Program-made: the position numbers and the translations under genes
Notes under the pieces: model-generated
What the model was told of the DNA's origin: nothing
Database searches by the model: none
Seen by the model: the letters and a program-made list of their open reading frames with translations, nothing else
DNA from: Aphanomyces cochlioides
Lineage: Eukaryota > Oomycota > Saprolegniomycetes > Saprolegniales > Verrucalvaceae
Reading direction: 5' to 3'
NCBI GenBank assembly: GCA_019828595.1
Contig: JAHQRK010000059.1
Coordinates: 1-64,000, forward strand
Length of the DNA stretch: 64,000 bases
Part shown: positions 1 to 9,357 of the stretch, piece by piece
Layout of the letters: every line of letters begins with the position of its first letter
How positions within the stretch are numbered: position 1 is the first letter of the stretch

Positions 1-68
1 GAACAGATGATATTGCAATGGGGACATCTGCTGCATCTATGATAGAATCATGATCTTTTTGTATGGGA

Positions 69-90
69 GTGCGATAGGAAGCCTATCACA
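69..90. repeat. Palindromic 21-bp motif, copy 1
   Basis: Near-perfect inverted repeat with arms tgtgatagg / cctatcaca and a short centre. One arm carries a mismatch (gtgc) here. The right copy (46543-46563) has gtgt instead, which restores symmetry. Confidence 0.55.
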
Positions 91-173
91 GATGCCTGAA
101 ATTCATTTTCAATAAATATTTTTGACTTGATTTCAGTATACGATTTTGAAAAGTGCAAAATTCTCTCTGCAAT

Positions 174-194
174 TGTGATAGAGATTCTATCACA
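174..194. repeat. Palindromic 21-bp motif, copy 2
   Basis: tgtgatagagattctatcac plus a final a, with arms tgtgatag and ctatcaca. Recurs at 46645-46665. Confidence 0.55.
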
Positions 195-868
195 GTTCTC
201 TCTCAAAAAACCATTATTGGCCTAAATATAACTTCTTTTACTCGTAGCTTAAAGTCAAAAGGACAAACAAAATGCCGTCCTGAATATACTTTACATCTAG
301 CATGCATACAAGCTAGACTAGCTACAAGACAACATTCCTTTTGTTGACGTGTTATGTGCTCGCTGACCTGATTGTGATGTTAATACCTGGAGCAAAATGC
401 ACAAAACATCGTTGATTTCTAAAATACTTTATGATTAACGGATGAAATGATAAGGAAGAACAATCTTCTCAGGTAACGGTGACGGATGTGATCTCCTCAT
501 TTCGTTGTGTGATTCATGTTTTTTGGAGGATGTACACTGTATGTTCTGTGTGGGCTGATTGAATTTACGATCGCTCTACGAGCTACTATTTAACTGAAAG
601 TAGATGGTGGGGGATGCATGAAGAATCACAATTTTTGTTTGCAAAATACACTTAGAATCAGTGCAGGTGTAATAATACTGTGCATGACAAAAAATCGGAA
701 ACAACGAGCGCGTATGTCGATACCCCAAAGTGCTAAGTGTAATCGAAAGTATGTCTTTTCCGTCTTTGACACCGATGGCAAATTCAACTGGCAAAGCTCC
801 ACGAGGTTCAACGTTGCAACATTGTCAGACATCAAGTCAATTCATTCCAATCATATTGCGTTATATGG

Positions 869-889
869 TGTGATAGGAATCCTATCACA
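869..889. repeat. Palindromic 21-bp motif, copy 3
   Basis: tgtgataggaatcctatcac plus a final a; the arms are perfect. It lies about 20 bp from the right end of the 880-bp insertion, while copy 1 lies about 40 bp from its left end, so the motifs may be subterminal signals of the element. Recurs at 47385-47405. Confidence 0.55.
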
Positions 890-924
890 GTTGCCGTCAT
901 TATATACATTCCGTCGGTCGTAAA

Positions 925-1629
925 TAGGTTCGCCTTATATCTATACGTGTATAGAGCACTACGTATACGTCTTTATACACGTATAATTTGTATACTATTA
1001 TTTAGTATACACTGTGCATGCGTTGCTTTGAGGAGTCGTTTAACCACCGCGGCTCCGATGGATCCCGCAAAGATCGACTTGCACTTCCTTAAACAAGAGC
1101 TGGTCGTTCTCGTGTCGTCAGTGTACATCTCGCCACCTTATTGTAGTGGCAAATAAGTCGCGCTGAGGTAGCACTGAGCTTCACACCAATGAGTTTGTAG
1201 CCACAATATTTACCAGAAATAGCTTAGTATTCTTGCACAGCAAGAGCAACTTTGACACAGTGCAATGGCCTTTCCCTTGTATGGAGTTTGCTCCAGTGGT
1301 CCCAAAGTCTAGGATGGTGAAGCTGTGGGGAGCAGAACCCCTCTCTGGCATTAAGACGAACTGGTGACGAAGAAAGTAAAATGGGCATGAGAGGCTTGTC
1401 GATTTACACCAATCACAATGTATAAAAGAAAGTCAACTGCTACGACAATAAGTCATCTAAAAAGTGTTGTGGACGACGTCTTGGATTTTCTTTTTTAAGT
1501 GTGCAGTCCAGGTTCAGAATGGATCAACATGGAATGCAATACATCGTATAATATACGTCCACTATACATGGTATAATATGTATACCGTGTATAATGAATC
1601 AAACTATACTCGTATACTTCCGAACCCTA
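925..1629. mobile_element. hAT-like non-autonomous element, 705 bp
   Basis: The left end starts TAGGTTCGCC and the right end, read inward on the other strand, starts TAGGGTTCGG. It is flanked by gtcgtaaa (917-924) and gtcgcaaa (1630-1637), an 8-bp target duplication with one mismatch. An 8-bp duplication and TAGG-type ends are typical of hAT elements. The interior is AT-rich with many tata/gtatac palindromes and no transposase. The insertion cuts the end of the zinc-finger paralogue on the minus strand. The classification is inference from the ends. Confidence 0.5.
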
Positions 1630-2614
1630 GTCGCAAAGCACACTCAGCATGCTCATGACGGTATTTCGTCGTTCGGGTGAGAGTTTTGCCGCATCCAAAT
1701 CGGCACACAACAAGCTGGAGCTTGCATTCAAACTGCTGATGCTTTCGAAGGTTTTGTTTCGGAAGAATTTTGCCACATGTACACATAATAAGACGACAAC
1801 GACTCTTTTCGTGGCTTTCACAAGCACGGGCTTGGAGGAAAATGCCACAACCGGCTCGGCATTGCACGAGGCGATGCGAGCATTCCGACTCGAGATGCTT
1901 GTCTTTCTCTGCCTTGGGAATAGTCAGCCCGCATTCGCAGTCATATTCCGTCGTGTTCGCATCAGGTCTGTATATGAAAGAACCTGCTTGACCTCTCATG
2001 ATGAGATCGGACGAAGGGCCAAGAATCGGTTGCACCTTTTGACTCATATCTGGAGAAAGTTGAGGCGGAAGATTTTCAGCTTTCCTCTCCCGTCGTCGCA
2101 CGACAGCAGCCATGCCGACAGTTGCAGCTGCAGTTGCCCCAAGAGCAAAGGATTCAGTACTGAGCGACTGGAAGATACCGGTGTTAATCAAAAGAGACGT
2201 CGCAATGACAGGCATGATGCCCATCTTGAAGAAAATGGAGATCGGTTGGCTGATCAGCCATGTCGTGAGAAGACCCACGAGGATTGAGCTAATAAATGCA
2301 TCGCCAACATCACCACCAACTGTAAATGAAAACTGGAGGACAAACCAAGCGGCAAAGCCATCGATGGAGGCACACATGACGTAGACGACGTAGTTGACCC
2401 AATTGGGAAAGATGGGTTTCGGCACTGTCTGTGGCTTTTTCCGAATGAAATGGTTGCAGAGCAGGCGCTCCGTCATGTCCAATTTCATGTACTTCTTCTT
2501 GAACTTCTCCACACCCTTTAGAGTCTGCACAACTTCCTTGATTTCAGCCTTGGTCTTGTTCGTCTCTTCATTTTGCTGCTGCTTGATTTGACGCTGCGCT
2601 TGTTGTCGCATCAT
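1604..2614 (-). pseudogene. Truncated paralogue of the polycystin-like receptor C-terminus (membrane segments plus TRAF-type zinc fingers)
   Basis: The 336-residue frame is nearly identical to the last exon of the receptor gene at 9358-10523. It opens with a Gln/Lys-rich coiled-coil-like stretch (residues 1-50), then hydrophobic segments at about 70-110, 115-140 and 150-185, then a Cys/His-rich tail (about 220-330) with repeated CxCG / HLxxEC / CRxGCG patterns of TRAF-type zinc fingers. Homology starts just after an intron acceptor-like site near 2665, so everything upstream (signal peptide, modules, GPS) is missing. The last zinc finger is lost: after residue 327 the frame runs into the hAT-like element and stops. 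It does not carry the one-base deletion seen in the receptor copy near 10430. It may be expressed as a short membrane protein, but truncation at both ends makes a gene relic more likely. Confidence 0.7.
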
Positions 2615-2732
2615 TTTCGCATGTTTGACATGATATTTTTGGTCATGGACAGGAGGCTGCGGGAAATAGCATTCTGGGGACTGTCTTCAATGCATATTGA
2701 AGTCTATATATGGGTTATCATAAAGGACTCAA

Positions 2733-4095
2733 TTACTTAAACGCTGAAAAGTGGGAACCATTTTCAAGTGTAATTTGGACAATGTTGGCCACAGAATGAA
2801 AGCATAACGGGTGCAAATCAAGACGATGTCGAAAGACTTGGGCAAGGACACCAAATTGCTTCAATCGAGCATTTACCGTTTCGTGGCGAGACATAATTTG
2901 CTTTTGCCGTTGAGTCGTACCACGCTGTGAGTTGGGCGTGATAAATCTATCGTCACCAGAGTAGCCACGATCTGCTAAAGCCTTTTCATTTCGTGAAAGT
3001 GCATACACAAAAGCACTGCGAGCAAGCGTAATGTCGGGCCAACTACCGCAGGGAACGCCACCATTCACCCAAACAATGTAACCAGTCCGAATGCACAATG
3101 CAACCTCATACCGCAGTCCAGCGCCTCGAAACTTGTGCGAATACCACATCCTGTCGAATGGCTGGGACTCATTGATCCTAAAATCTACCCCATCAAGGGA
3201 CACAAAGTCGCCCTGACAAGCGTTCATGAGACGATGTTCCCACACTATCTACCGTATTTCGGGTGCTGCTGTAACTACATTTTTCTCGGTTTGGCCTGAA
3301 ACCATTCGGAGCCGAAACTTCATACATGAACCATTTATCGATTTTGGTTTGACCTGTAACCAAAATGGACATGACTGGTCAAAACTCGACCACTAAAAAT
3401 CCTAGAAATATATTGTGACTATGCGATTGACGATGGAGCTTAAGGTTGTCGATATTGTTGGAGTTGCAAGCGGTGAAGGAACGAGATCACGTACAAGCCA
3501 TACCGCATCGTGATCCTTGAGTCTTGGCTCTCCTCGGGGGCATGGCCAAAGGATGAATGAAGAGTGCACATTCGTCACCAATTTTCATGTATATTTCTAT
3601 GTATTTCTGCCAATGATAATACTAGCTGATGTCGGCAGCGATTCAGACTTTTGGTTTGACCTGTAACCATTTTTGCTTCAAGTTGGCGACATTTTTGTAG
3701 TTACAGCAGCACCCGAAATACGGTAGAACGTATGAGATGTTAACTGTGGATATTGGACTTACTGTATTGAAATGAGCAATATGATCTATCCACATCCATA
3801 CCCATTTCCGAAAGGTCTTTTCATCGGTACCAGCTATTGCTGAGTGTACTGTTTCAGTTGCGTAGACCTTGAGAAACATAAGGGTCCACAAGAGATGTGA
3901 TGGGGCTGTTTGAGTTGGGCGATGATCATCTTCGATCCATAGCAGTGTGACAATATGCTGATCAACTCCGAACAGAGACCGAAAACGGCGGGGACAGCCC
4001 GTTAGATTCGGGTTGTTCTGATTTCGACGGAGCATACTCATGGCCGAGTCGTGTATTTCTTCTTCAAGTTCATCGATTTCACTCATATGATCCAA
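2733..4095 (-). CDS. Harbinger/HARBI1-like DDE transposase, two exons
   Basis: Exon 1 is 4095-3763 and exon 2 is 3248-2733, giving about 283 residues. The first half has a basic helix-rich region (RRFRSLFG, WTLMFLKVY, TFRKWVWMWI). The second half has SLDGVDFRI with the first catalytic Asp, a PCGSWPDI segment, ADRGYSGDDRF with the second Asp, and HETVNARLKQFGVL with the final acidic residue. This order is typical of DDE_Tnp_4 / plant-transposon-like nucleases. The exons join in phase at a GTAAGT donor (3762) and a TAG acceptor (3249). Without the MITE that sits in it, the intron would be about 40 nt, the usual size in this window. The join gives IVWEHR, a motif I associate with this family. 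I could not find the outer terminal repeats of the element. Activity is uncertain because the intron is now 514 nt. Confidence 0.72.
3252..3723. mobile_element. 472-bp MITE with 28-bp perfect terminal inverted repeats and TA target duplication
   Basis: The left end begins ccgtatttcgggtgctgctg (3252 onward) and bases 3696-3723 are its exact reverse complement over 28 bp. TA flanks both sides (3250-3251, 3724-3725), which suggests a Tc1/mariner-type mobiliser. A subterminal direct repeat ttttggtttgacctgtaacc occurs at about 3342 and 3649. It has no coding capacity. It lies inside the intron of the transposase gene, just before the acceptor. The right copy is 49769-50240. Confidence 0.8.
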
Positions 4096-5199
4096 TCAGC
4101 TCCAGTTCATCATGTTGACTCAGGAGGATTGTATATAAAATTTGCATCACACTTATTTTATTATTCAACAAAATAATATAAAACTGTCATAAATTTTAGT
4201 CAAAATTTGCTCTTTTTGTCATATATTTTGACAAATTTTGTTGACTAGCGCAGAAAGTACATGACTTTGAGACGAAGCTGCGGGACGTCGGTGATGTTTC
4301 ATCTCACGAAAATTCACCAGGGTATAGACGCACAGTTTGTCTTTATAATGCCATGATTATCGACAAGCAGAATGAACTGTAGTATGTGTGGTTGGATCTC
4401 AAAAGTCGACGAAATGGAGAATATAACGTACTTGACGGGTAAATGTCTCGCGAACCAGAGAGATATAGACGTTGCTTTCCTTCTCAGTTGAAAAATACAA
4501 CCTCAGTAACCTTAGTATTCAATATCTTGAGAAGAAACTTTGCTGGAGCCAAGATATCCGACCTCAAACGAGCACAAGTCGAGCTACGTGGAACTTCTAG
4601 TCATCTATGTTGGAAAAATTCGACAACTTTTCGTCATATATTATAGTTAAAATAACTACGTCGTCGACACAAATTTAAATAATTCTATGTAAAGATTTAA
4701 AATAAAATCGAAATATTGTAAATGGAGGGTCAACAGAAAAAGGCGCGAGAATGCACAAAGTATCCGTAAAATGTCGGACAATTCGCCATTTTCAATCATT
4801 CGACGAATGGCCGCACGCTGGACAGCCGACTGCGAAGCCCAGAGAGTACTCCAGTCCCTTGTTGAAGAAGGGAAAGATCAAAGGATCTACTGAACCACAA
4901 GAAGCACGAGCCCTAGCTCCTGCAAACACTACAACAATCAAGTCTTTGCTTTGCATTTACGCAACACCAAAATGTCAAACAGTTCGTCGGCTGCATGAAT
5001 ACTCTGTTAATCTTGTTTTCTAGATTTACGTCTTTCAACAAAACGAGCTAAACAGCCCGAGCAATCGTGGAATCCGACGGGAATGACTGCGATATTCCGC
5101 AGCTTGGAATGACATCTGCACCAACTTTGAATCCACAGCTTGCAATGAGCACGAGTGAGAACACCTCTGCGCAACCCTGGATATCTCGTTGTCTCCAAT
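4096..5199. other. AT-rich gene-poor stretch
   Basis: About 1.1 kb between the transposase gene and a small two-exon gene. It has A/T-rich blocks near 4135-4260 (with near-repeats of gtcataaattttagtca) and 4640-4740. Short open frames exist at 4443-4646 and 4751-5023, without recognisable domains or splice partners. I see no RNA gene. The 5' terminus of the transposon that carried the transposase probably lies here but I could not place it. Confidence 0.5.
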
Positions 5200-5621
5200 A
5201 TGGACAGCTCTACACACGAATGGTTTGTTGGTGTTGCACTGACATTGATGTGGGGAATCCAGTCTGGTTCCTTGGAAGTGACTGCAGAAGATCCTAGTAC
5301 TCTTGTCTTGACGTATGAGTGGCCACCAGCTCTCGTGGGTATATGGGAATCATTTCAAAAAGAACTGGTAGATAAGCCGTGTGCAAAGGCGTGGGCCAAG
5401 GCCAATGCATTTGCAACAGCCATGGATGAGCTTCAGGGAAGCTTTGGGTCAGCTCCAGTAAGTACGCAGTTTATTGATTTACCACGCCCAGTTATCCCCA
5501 GAAGTCTCGCTTCGATGTGGTTTCTGGAAGCTCGTGCATCAAAGAGATATTGATGCTGGAATTCAATGCTCAAATTGGAAATGGCCAAAAAGCCGATGTA
5601 CTACTCCATTCAATGGGATAG
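5200..5621 (+). CDS. Small two-exon protein of unknown function
   Basis: Exon 1 is 5200-5457 and exon 2 is 5502-5621; together 125 residues. The intron (5458-5501, 44 nt) has a GTAAGT donor and a CCCCAG acceptor and joins in phase 0, extending the protein by 39 residues. Reading through it instead gives a different, shorter tail. The protein is acidic and Trp-rich near the start (THEWFVGVALTLMWG), followed by a helical Ala/Lys-rich stretch. The start chosen is the first ATG of the open stretch; an upstream exon is possible. I do not recognise the family. It sits 190 bp upstream of a CRN header relic on the same strand. A second copy is at 51717-52138. Confidence 0.5.
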
Positions 5622-5718
5622 TTCGATTGTGTTTGTGTTGCATTAAAAGCAATAAATGGATGTTTTTTGTTTGCCAGCAAAAATAGGCACATACTGCACC
5701 CTCCAGCGCAATAACGAG

Positions 5719-5808
5719 CCATCGTGAAAAATATTATATCAATTTTAACAAGCAGAACAGCGAAAGAGAGAAAGGGCAGAATTATCTTTTCGTGCGCAAC
5801 TTCTGAAG
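5719..5808 (+). promoter_or_regulatory. CRN-type leader box in front of a header relic
   Basis: The sequence from gtgaaaaatattatatcaat to ttttcgtgcgcaacttctg matches the segment before the three intact CRN genes, with one T in place of C in the cgcgcgcaa core (5787-5800). Confidence 0.5.
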
Positions 5809-5952
5809 ATGGCAAGTGAGCTCTGCGTCTGGTATATCCTGGTTGATGCCAATCAGACCCCAAAGATGGAGGAATCCTTAACTTGTCTTGAAGCCCACGA
5901 CCATGAAGAAATGACCAAGATCCTCGCTGAAGGTGACACGTACTTTGCTTGA
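5809..5952 (+). pseudogene. CRN header relic, 47 codons
   Basis: The first ~23 residues match the start of the CRN protein at 41853 (MASELCVWYILVDANQ). After the codons for MEES the sequence diverges and ends at a TGA at 5950-5952, without the rest of the header, NTPase or nuclease parts. The leader box upstream is retained. It is best read as a remnant left by recombination at the 5' end of a CRN gene. A second copy is at 52326-52469. Confidence 0.7.
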
Positions 5953-6293
5953 TTCGATTGGCTATGTGTCACGTTACACCTCAAATCTTATGCGTTGAAT
6001 ATTAATTATTGAAGAGATCGACGGAACATGAGTCGATCTGTCAGATCTGTGTTTCACATCAAATGTACAAACATCTAGTATAGCTAGTCGATGACTGCTA
6101 CATATCTTTTGGAGGCACTTTGAGGCTTAATTTTTCGTGGATCAGAGATTATCCTCATACAGCCCTGAGCTGAAGCTATTTGACATCATCAATCCAACCA
6201 GATGACCATGGTATCCGGATCCGGCTTGTTTTGACCAATCAAAACCTTTGTGTTCCCGCTATTCCCACTGTTCAGTTGAATATCCTTTGAAAG

Positions 6294-6366
6294 ATGATAT
6301 ATCATCTTCAAAAGGCATAATTGCGACAAGACAGGTCATAAATTCTTTCGCGCGCAAATCCTGAAG
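6294..6366 (+). promoter_or_regulatory. Shared CRN leader box upstream of the first intact CRN gene
   Basis: A gatgatatatcat palindrome, then cgacaagacaggtca (6324-6338), then tttcgcgcgcaa (6346-6357), then tgaag directly before the ATG at 6367. The same elements in the same order precede the CRN genes at 23084 and 41853. They may be promoter or 5' UTR elements; the function is inferred from conservation alone. Confidence 0.55.
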
Positions 6367-8310
6367 ATGACAAATGAGCTCCGCGTCTGGTGTGTCCTAG
6401 TTGATGCTAGCAATACGGAGCTGTCGGCGGCGACCAAAGTTACGATGGACCGTAGCAATGATATCGACGACTTTAGGCATGTTGTTCAAAAGAAATATGA
6501 GAAGACTCACTTGAATGGAGTCGAACCAACAGATCTCGTTGTCAAGAAGTCAAAGATGAATCCCGTTTCTCTCAAATCGTCTGAAGGACTGCTAAAAAAG
6601 AAAAGAACTGAATCAAACGAAGACGGTGAGTCCGAAGAAATGACCCAATATGGCTTGAATGAAGATGAGGCTCTCTTGGTGGTTGTTCCCACTAAATCAT
6701 TTTTGGAATATCCTCACAAGAAGCAACGTGTGGACGTCGATGCTGTTCAAGTATCAGAAATTCTCCTTGTACCAGCACCAGTGCTTCCCCCGGAACCAGT
6801 ACCACAGGTTCCGCAAATTGACATCAGCGGAAGATATGTCATGATACCACGTGCATTGTTGAAGTGGTCATATATTGGACAGGAAAGAGACACCTTTCTG
6901 TATCCCCGCGCTCAAGTCAAAGAACTATGGCAGTTTTTGAGCGATCGAGTGATTGCAGAGAAGAAGAAAGGCTACATTCTTGGACCCCCTGGCACAGGAA
7001 AATCCATGTGCACGCTGAGTTATGTGGCGTCTTTGGATCGTGAAGAATGGCGTGTAATTTGGATCCATTTGTGCAGAAGGGGTTGTTCCACTTTTTGGGA
7101 TATGGGGACGAATCAGTCTTGGCTCTTCGAGCCTACAGAATTTGAGTTTCCTGACTATCCTGATGGCCAAAAACTTTTTGTTTGTCTGGACGGATTTAAC
7201 AACATCCAAGGACATGAAAAAGTATACTGCTTGATTGAAAAACGACTTGGACGTCAAGAACATAATCGATTCGTGATTTGCTCCTCCATGTCAACTCTTG
7301 GGAAGAGAAATCCAGACGACGACAATCGCGCTGGTATTGAGTTTTTCTTCATGTATTCGTGGACTCGAGACGAATACCGAACTGCCGTCAAAGATCAAGA
7401 ATTTTTTAATTCGGTAAAGGTCAATCTGGAAGCAACCCCTCCCTCCGACGTGAATGAAGAAACAAGTTTAACTGGTGATGATTATTTGGACGGCATGATC
7501 GACAAAAAGTTTTACTACGCTGGTGGCTCATGTCGATATATGTTTCAGCTCTCAACAGGCGAAGTCATATTGCGGATCGAAGAAGCTGTTGAATCGACAC
7601 CGAACAAGGCTGACCTAGTGAAGTATTGCGTCGGTATGTATCACAAGAATGAAATCAACAGACTCTATGGATTGGACAAGAACCGTGAACGGTATGCCGT
7701 GAGTGAATATGCTCTCAGTTGCTTTGTGAATGCGTCGGGTAAGGACACTATTGTTGAATTAGCAAACAATCTTGGTGCGGCAAAAACCCCTCCAATGCAT
7801 GGCTATTTGTATGAATGGCTGTTTTTGGCATCAGTAAAGCAAGAGAAAGTCGAACTCATTGACGTAAATTCAGAAAAGGTTCAACTACCCATGACTGATG
7901 TCTATATTTTTGACCCAACGAAGAACTTCAAGACGACAGGTGAAGGAGAGGAGCATCACATTTGTGCTGATAAAAAGTGGCTGAAACCCGTCAAGTGGAA
8001 CCAAGGCGGTTATGATGCTTTGTATTTTGACATGGTGGCCACAAAAGTTATCTTCATCCAATTGACGATAGCAGCCAAGCACGATCTCATGCTGGAATTT
8101 TTTGATACAGTGCTGTCGAAGCTTGTAGCTGCTGGCATGAAGAAGGAAATGACAGTCGAGATCTATTTCGTTGTCAAGCCAGAAAAGTTGGAAGAGTTCA
8201 AGATAAGCCAAGTTGTGGACGCCAACGTATTGGAAAAGTATGATTCAAGATGGGCCCCCCAAAAAGTACTTGAGCGAGTTCGTATTCTTGCTTTTAACAG
8301 TAGATTGTAA
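6367..8310 (+). CDS. Crinkler-type effector with P-loop NTPase and restriction-endonuclease-like C-terminus
   Basis: The protein has 647 residues and is unspliced. Residues 1-100 form a ubiquitin-like header (ELRVWCVLVDA). LLVVVP at 103-108 matches the conserved motif that ends CRN headers, and KKQRVDVDAV follows at 118-127. The body has a Walker A GPPGTGKS at 206-213, a Walker B-like LFVCLDG at 270-276 and an SSM sensor-like strand. Near the C-terminus, NQGGYD (about 545) and FIQLTIAAKH (about 562-572) fit the PD-(D/E)xK-like nuclease core described for the NTPase-nuclease class of Crinklers. CRN proteins are secreted or translocated effectors that act in the host nucleus, or in conflict between cells; that role is family knowledge. 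I see no classical signal peptide. All motifs are intact and there is no internal stop. The start is set by alignment with its paralogues. Confidence 0.85.
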   Translation: MTNELRVWCVLVDASNTELSAATKVTMDRSNDIDDFRHVVQKKYEKTHLNGVEPTDLVVKKSKMNPVSLKSSEGLLKKKRTESNEDGESEEMTQYGLNEDEALLVVVPTKSFLEYPHKKQRVDVDAVQVSEILLVPAPVLPPEPVPQVPQIDISGRYVMIPRALLKWSYIGQERDTFLYPRAQVKELWQFLSDRVIAEKKKGYILGPPGTGKSMCTLSYVASLDREEWRVIWIHLCRRGCSTFWDMGTNQSWLFEPTEFEFPDYPDGQKLFVCLDGFNNIQGHEKVYCLIEKRLGRQEHNRFVICSSMSTLGKRNPDDDNRAGIEFFFMYSWTRDEYRTAVKDQEFFNSVKVNLEATPPSDVNEETSLTGDDYLDGMIDKKFYYAGGSCRYMFQLSTGEVILRIEEAVESTPNKADLVKYCVGMYHKNEINRLYGLDKNRERYAVSEYALSCFVNASGKDTIVELANNLGAAKTPPMHGYLYEWLFLASVKQEKVELIDVNSEKVQLPMTDVYIFDPTKNFKTTGEGEEHHICADKKWLKPVKWNQGGYDALYFDMVATKVIFIQLTIAAKHDLMLEFFDTVLSKLVAAGMKKEMTVEIYFVVKPEKLEEFKISQVVDANVLEKYDSRWAPQKVLERVRILAFNSRL

Positions 8311-8446
8311 GGCGTTCTTTACGCTCTTGATTATCTATTTTTGTGCGTATGATGTTTCCCAGTTCTTGGTATATGAATTTTGACACTCAGCACAACTCCA
8401 AACACACATTTTTGCATTTTGTGAACACATTTGGAAATGAATTTGG

Positions 8447-8805
8447 GTGCAACCCACACATACCTCAATTCCAAGTTTTCTGTTCGCACTCAGCAAATAT
8501 GTCGACGCGGTGCCGAGCCAGGAGAAGCATACATCCAAAGCCGTCGAATCAAGATGTCTGTACTTGAAATTGGGCGCAATAACCACAGACATGATATTCT
8601 ACCCAAACTCGCTCGATAAGCGTGTGGGAACGTCTCACGTATGAATTATATCATGCCAATCATTTTATACACGTTGCAGAATGAATTTTTGGACGAGGCA
8701 CATTTCATCCAGAGCATTTCGTCTAAGACTTCTGAGCCACATGAAGCAGCGAAAGATGAGCAGTCCTTACAAATTATGGAGACACTATTGAGTATTGATA
8801 TTTAA
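8447..8805 (+). pseudogene. Two-exon fragment of an unknown gene downstream of the CRN gene
   Basis: An open stretch ends at 8623 and joins in frame across a 56-nt GT-AG intron (8624-8679, acceptor ttgcag) to an exon ending at 8805. The second exon reads NEFLDEAHFIQ and then QIMETLLS before the stop. The same exon-intron pattern, with decay, follows the third CRN gene (about 43890-44340), and an inverted, longer version lies at 41000-41760. The ATG is not certain. The function is unknown. It may be the tail of a larger gene carried along with the CRN 3' flank. Confidence 0.4.
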
Positions 8806-9357
8806 CGGTGCAAATGGCGTCTCCACGACACTTGAAAAACCAACCCCATGGACCCATTTCTCTTCATGTGAGGTCCGTCGTCCATCGTTTTTCATCAGTA
8901 TGCCTTATTTATAATCGAGCGAATTTTAACTCCTGCAGTTTGTCTTGCTCGACCATGCATAAGATTTCACCGAAATGTTGTTCATCCCAATGCCACTTAG
9001 TTTTTACATCAATTCAGTAAAGAATCCCAGCTTGAGATGCATGTACTTGAATTAAAGATGGACTGCAGGAGGCATTGCGAACTGTCAATTCAATAATTTG
9101 GGGGACATGTTATATTTCAACACCACGATAACATTCGAACAATTACACATATTTAATGTACATATACAGCGATGGGTGCCCTGCCCTAGCTTGGACAGAG
9201 TCGACGTTCGGAGCCATCTCAGCGTCCCTCGTGTGGACAAGAGCGCGTCTTACGTAAACTTGTCGTTAGAGCGTTGTTCGTTGGCGGTTTTTATGTGCTT
9301 CTCAGACCATGTTGCATCGCTTCAGCCTTGTGCTACTTGTAGTTTCATCCTCTCGAT
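8806..9357. other. Intergenic region holding the 3' flank of the receptor gene
   Basis: Gene-free. Bases 8890-9440 resemble 45890-46494, the corresponding flank of the truncated zinc-finger paralogue in the right copy. The two receptor C-terminal copies were therefore duplicated together with their 3' flank. Confidence 0.6.

Larger units (their letters stand above)
28..905. mobile_element. About 880-bp insertion of unknown type in the 3' part of the zinc-finger paralogue
   Basis: The flanking sequence gggacat (21-27) and tccgtcgg (910-917) is contiguous in the paralogous 3' region of the receptor gene near 9434-9455. The bases between are therefore an insertion. A short duplicated acat (24-27 and 906-909) may be the target site. 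I see no matching terminal inverted repeats and no convincing coding region. It carries three copies of a 21-bp palindrome. The right copy is about 46501-47421. Confidence 0.5.

Noticed and set aside
69..889. Three similar palindromic repeats as a CRISPR array
   Set aside because: Spacing is irregular (about 85 and 675 bp), there are only three units and the setting is eukaryotic.
1649..2287. 212-codon plus-strand frame opposite the zinc-finger exon (also 9472-10110 and in the right copies)
   Set aside because: It is the antisense shadow of the conserved zinc-finger exon; the protein-like features (Cys/His spacing, helices) are on the minus strand.
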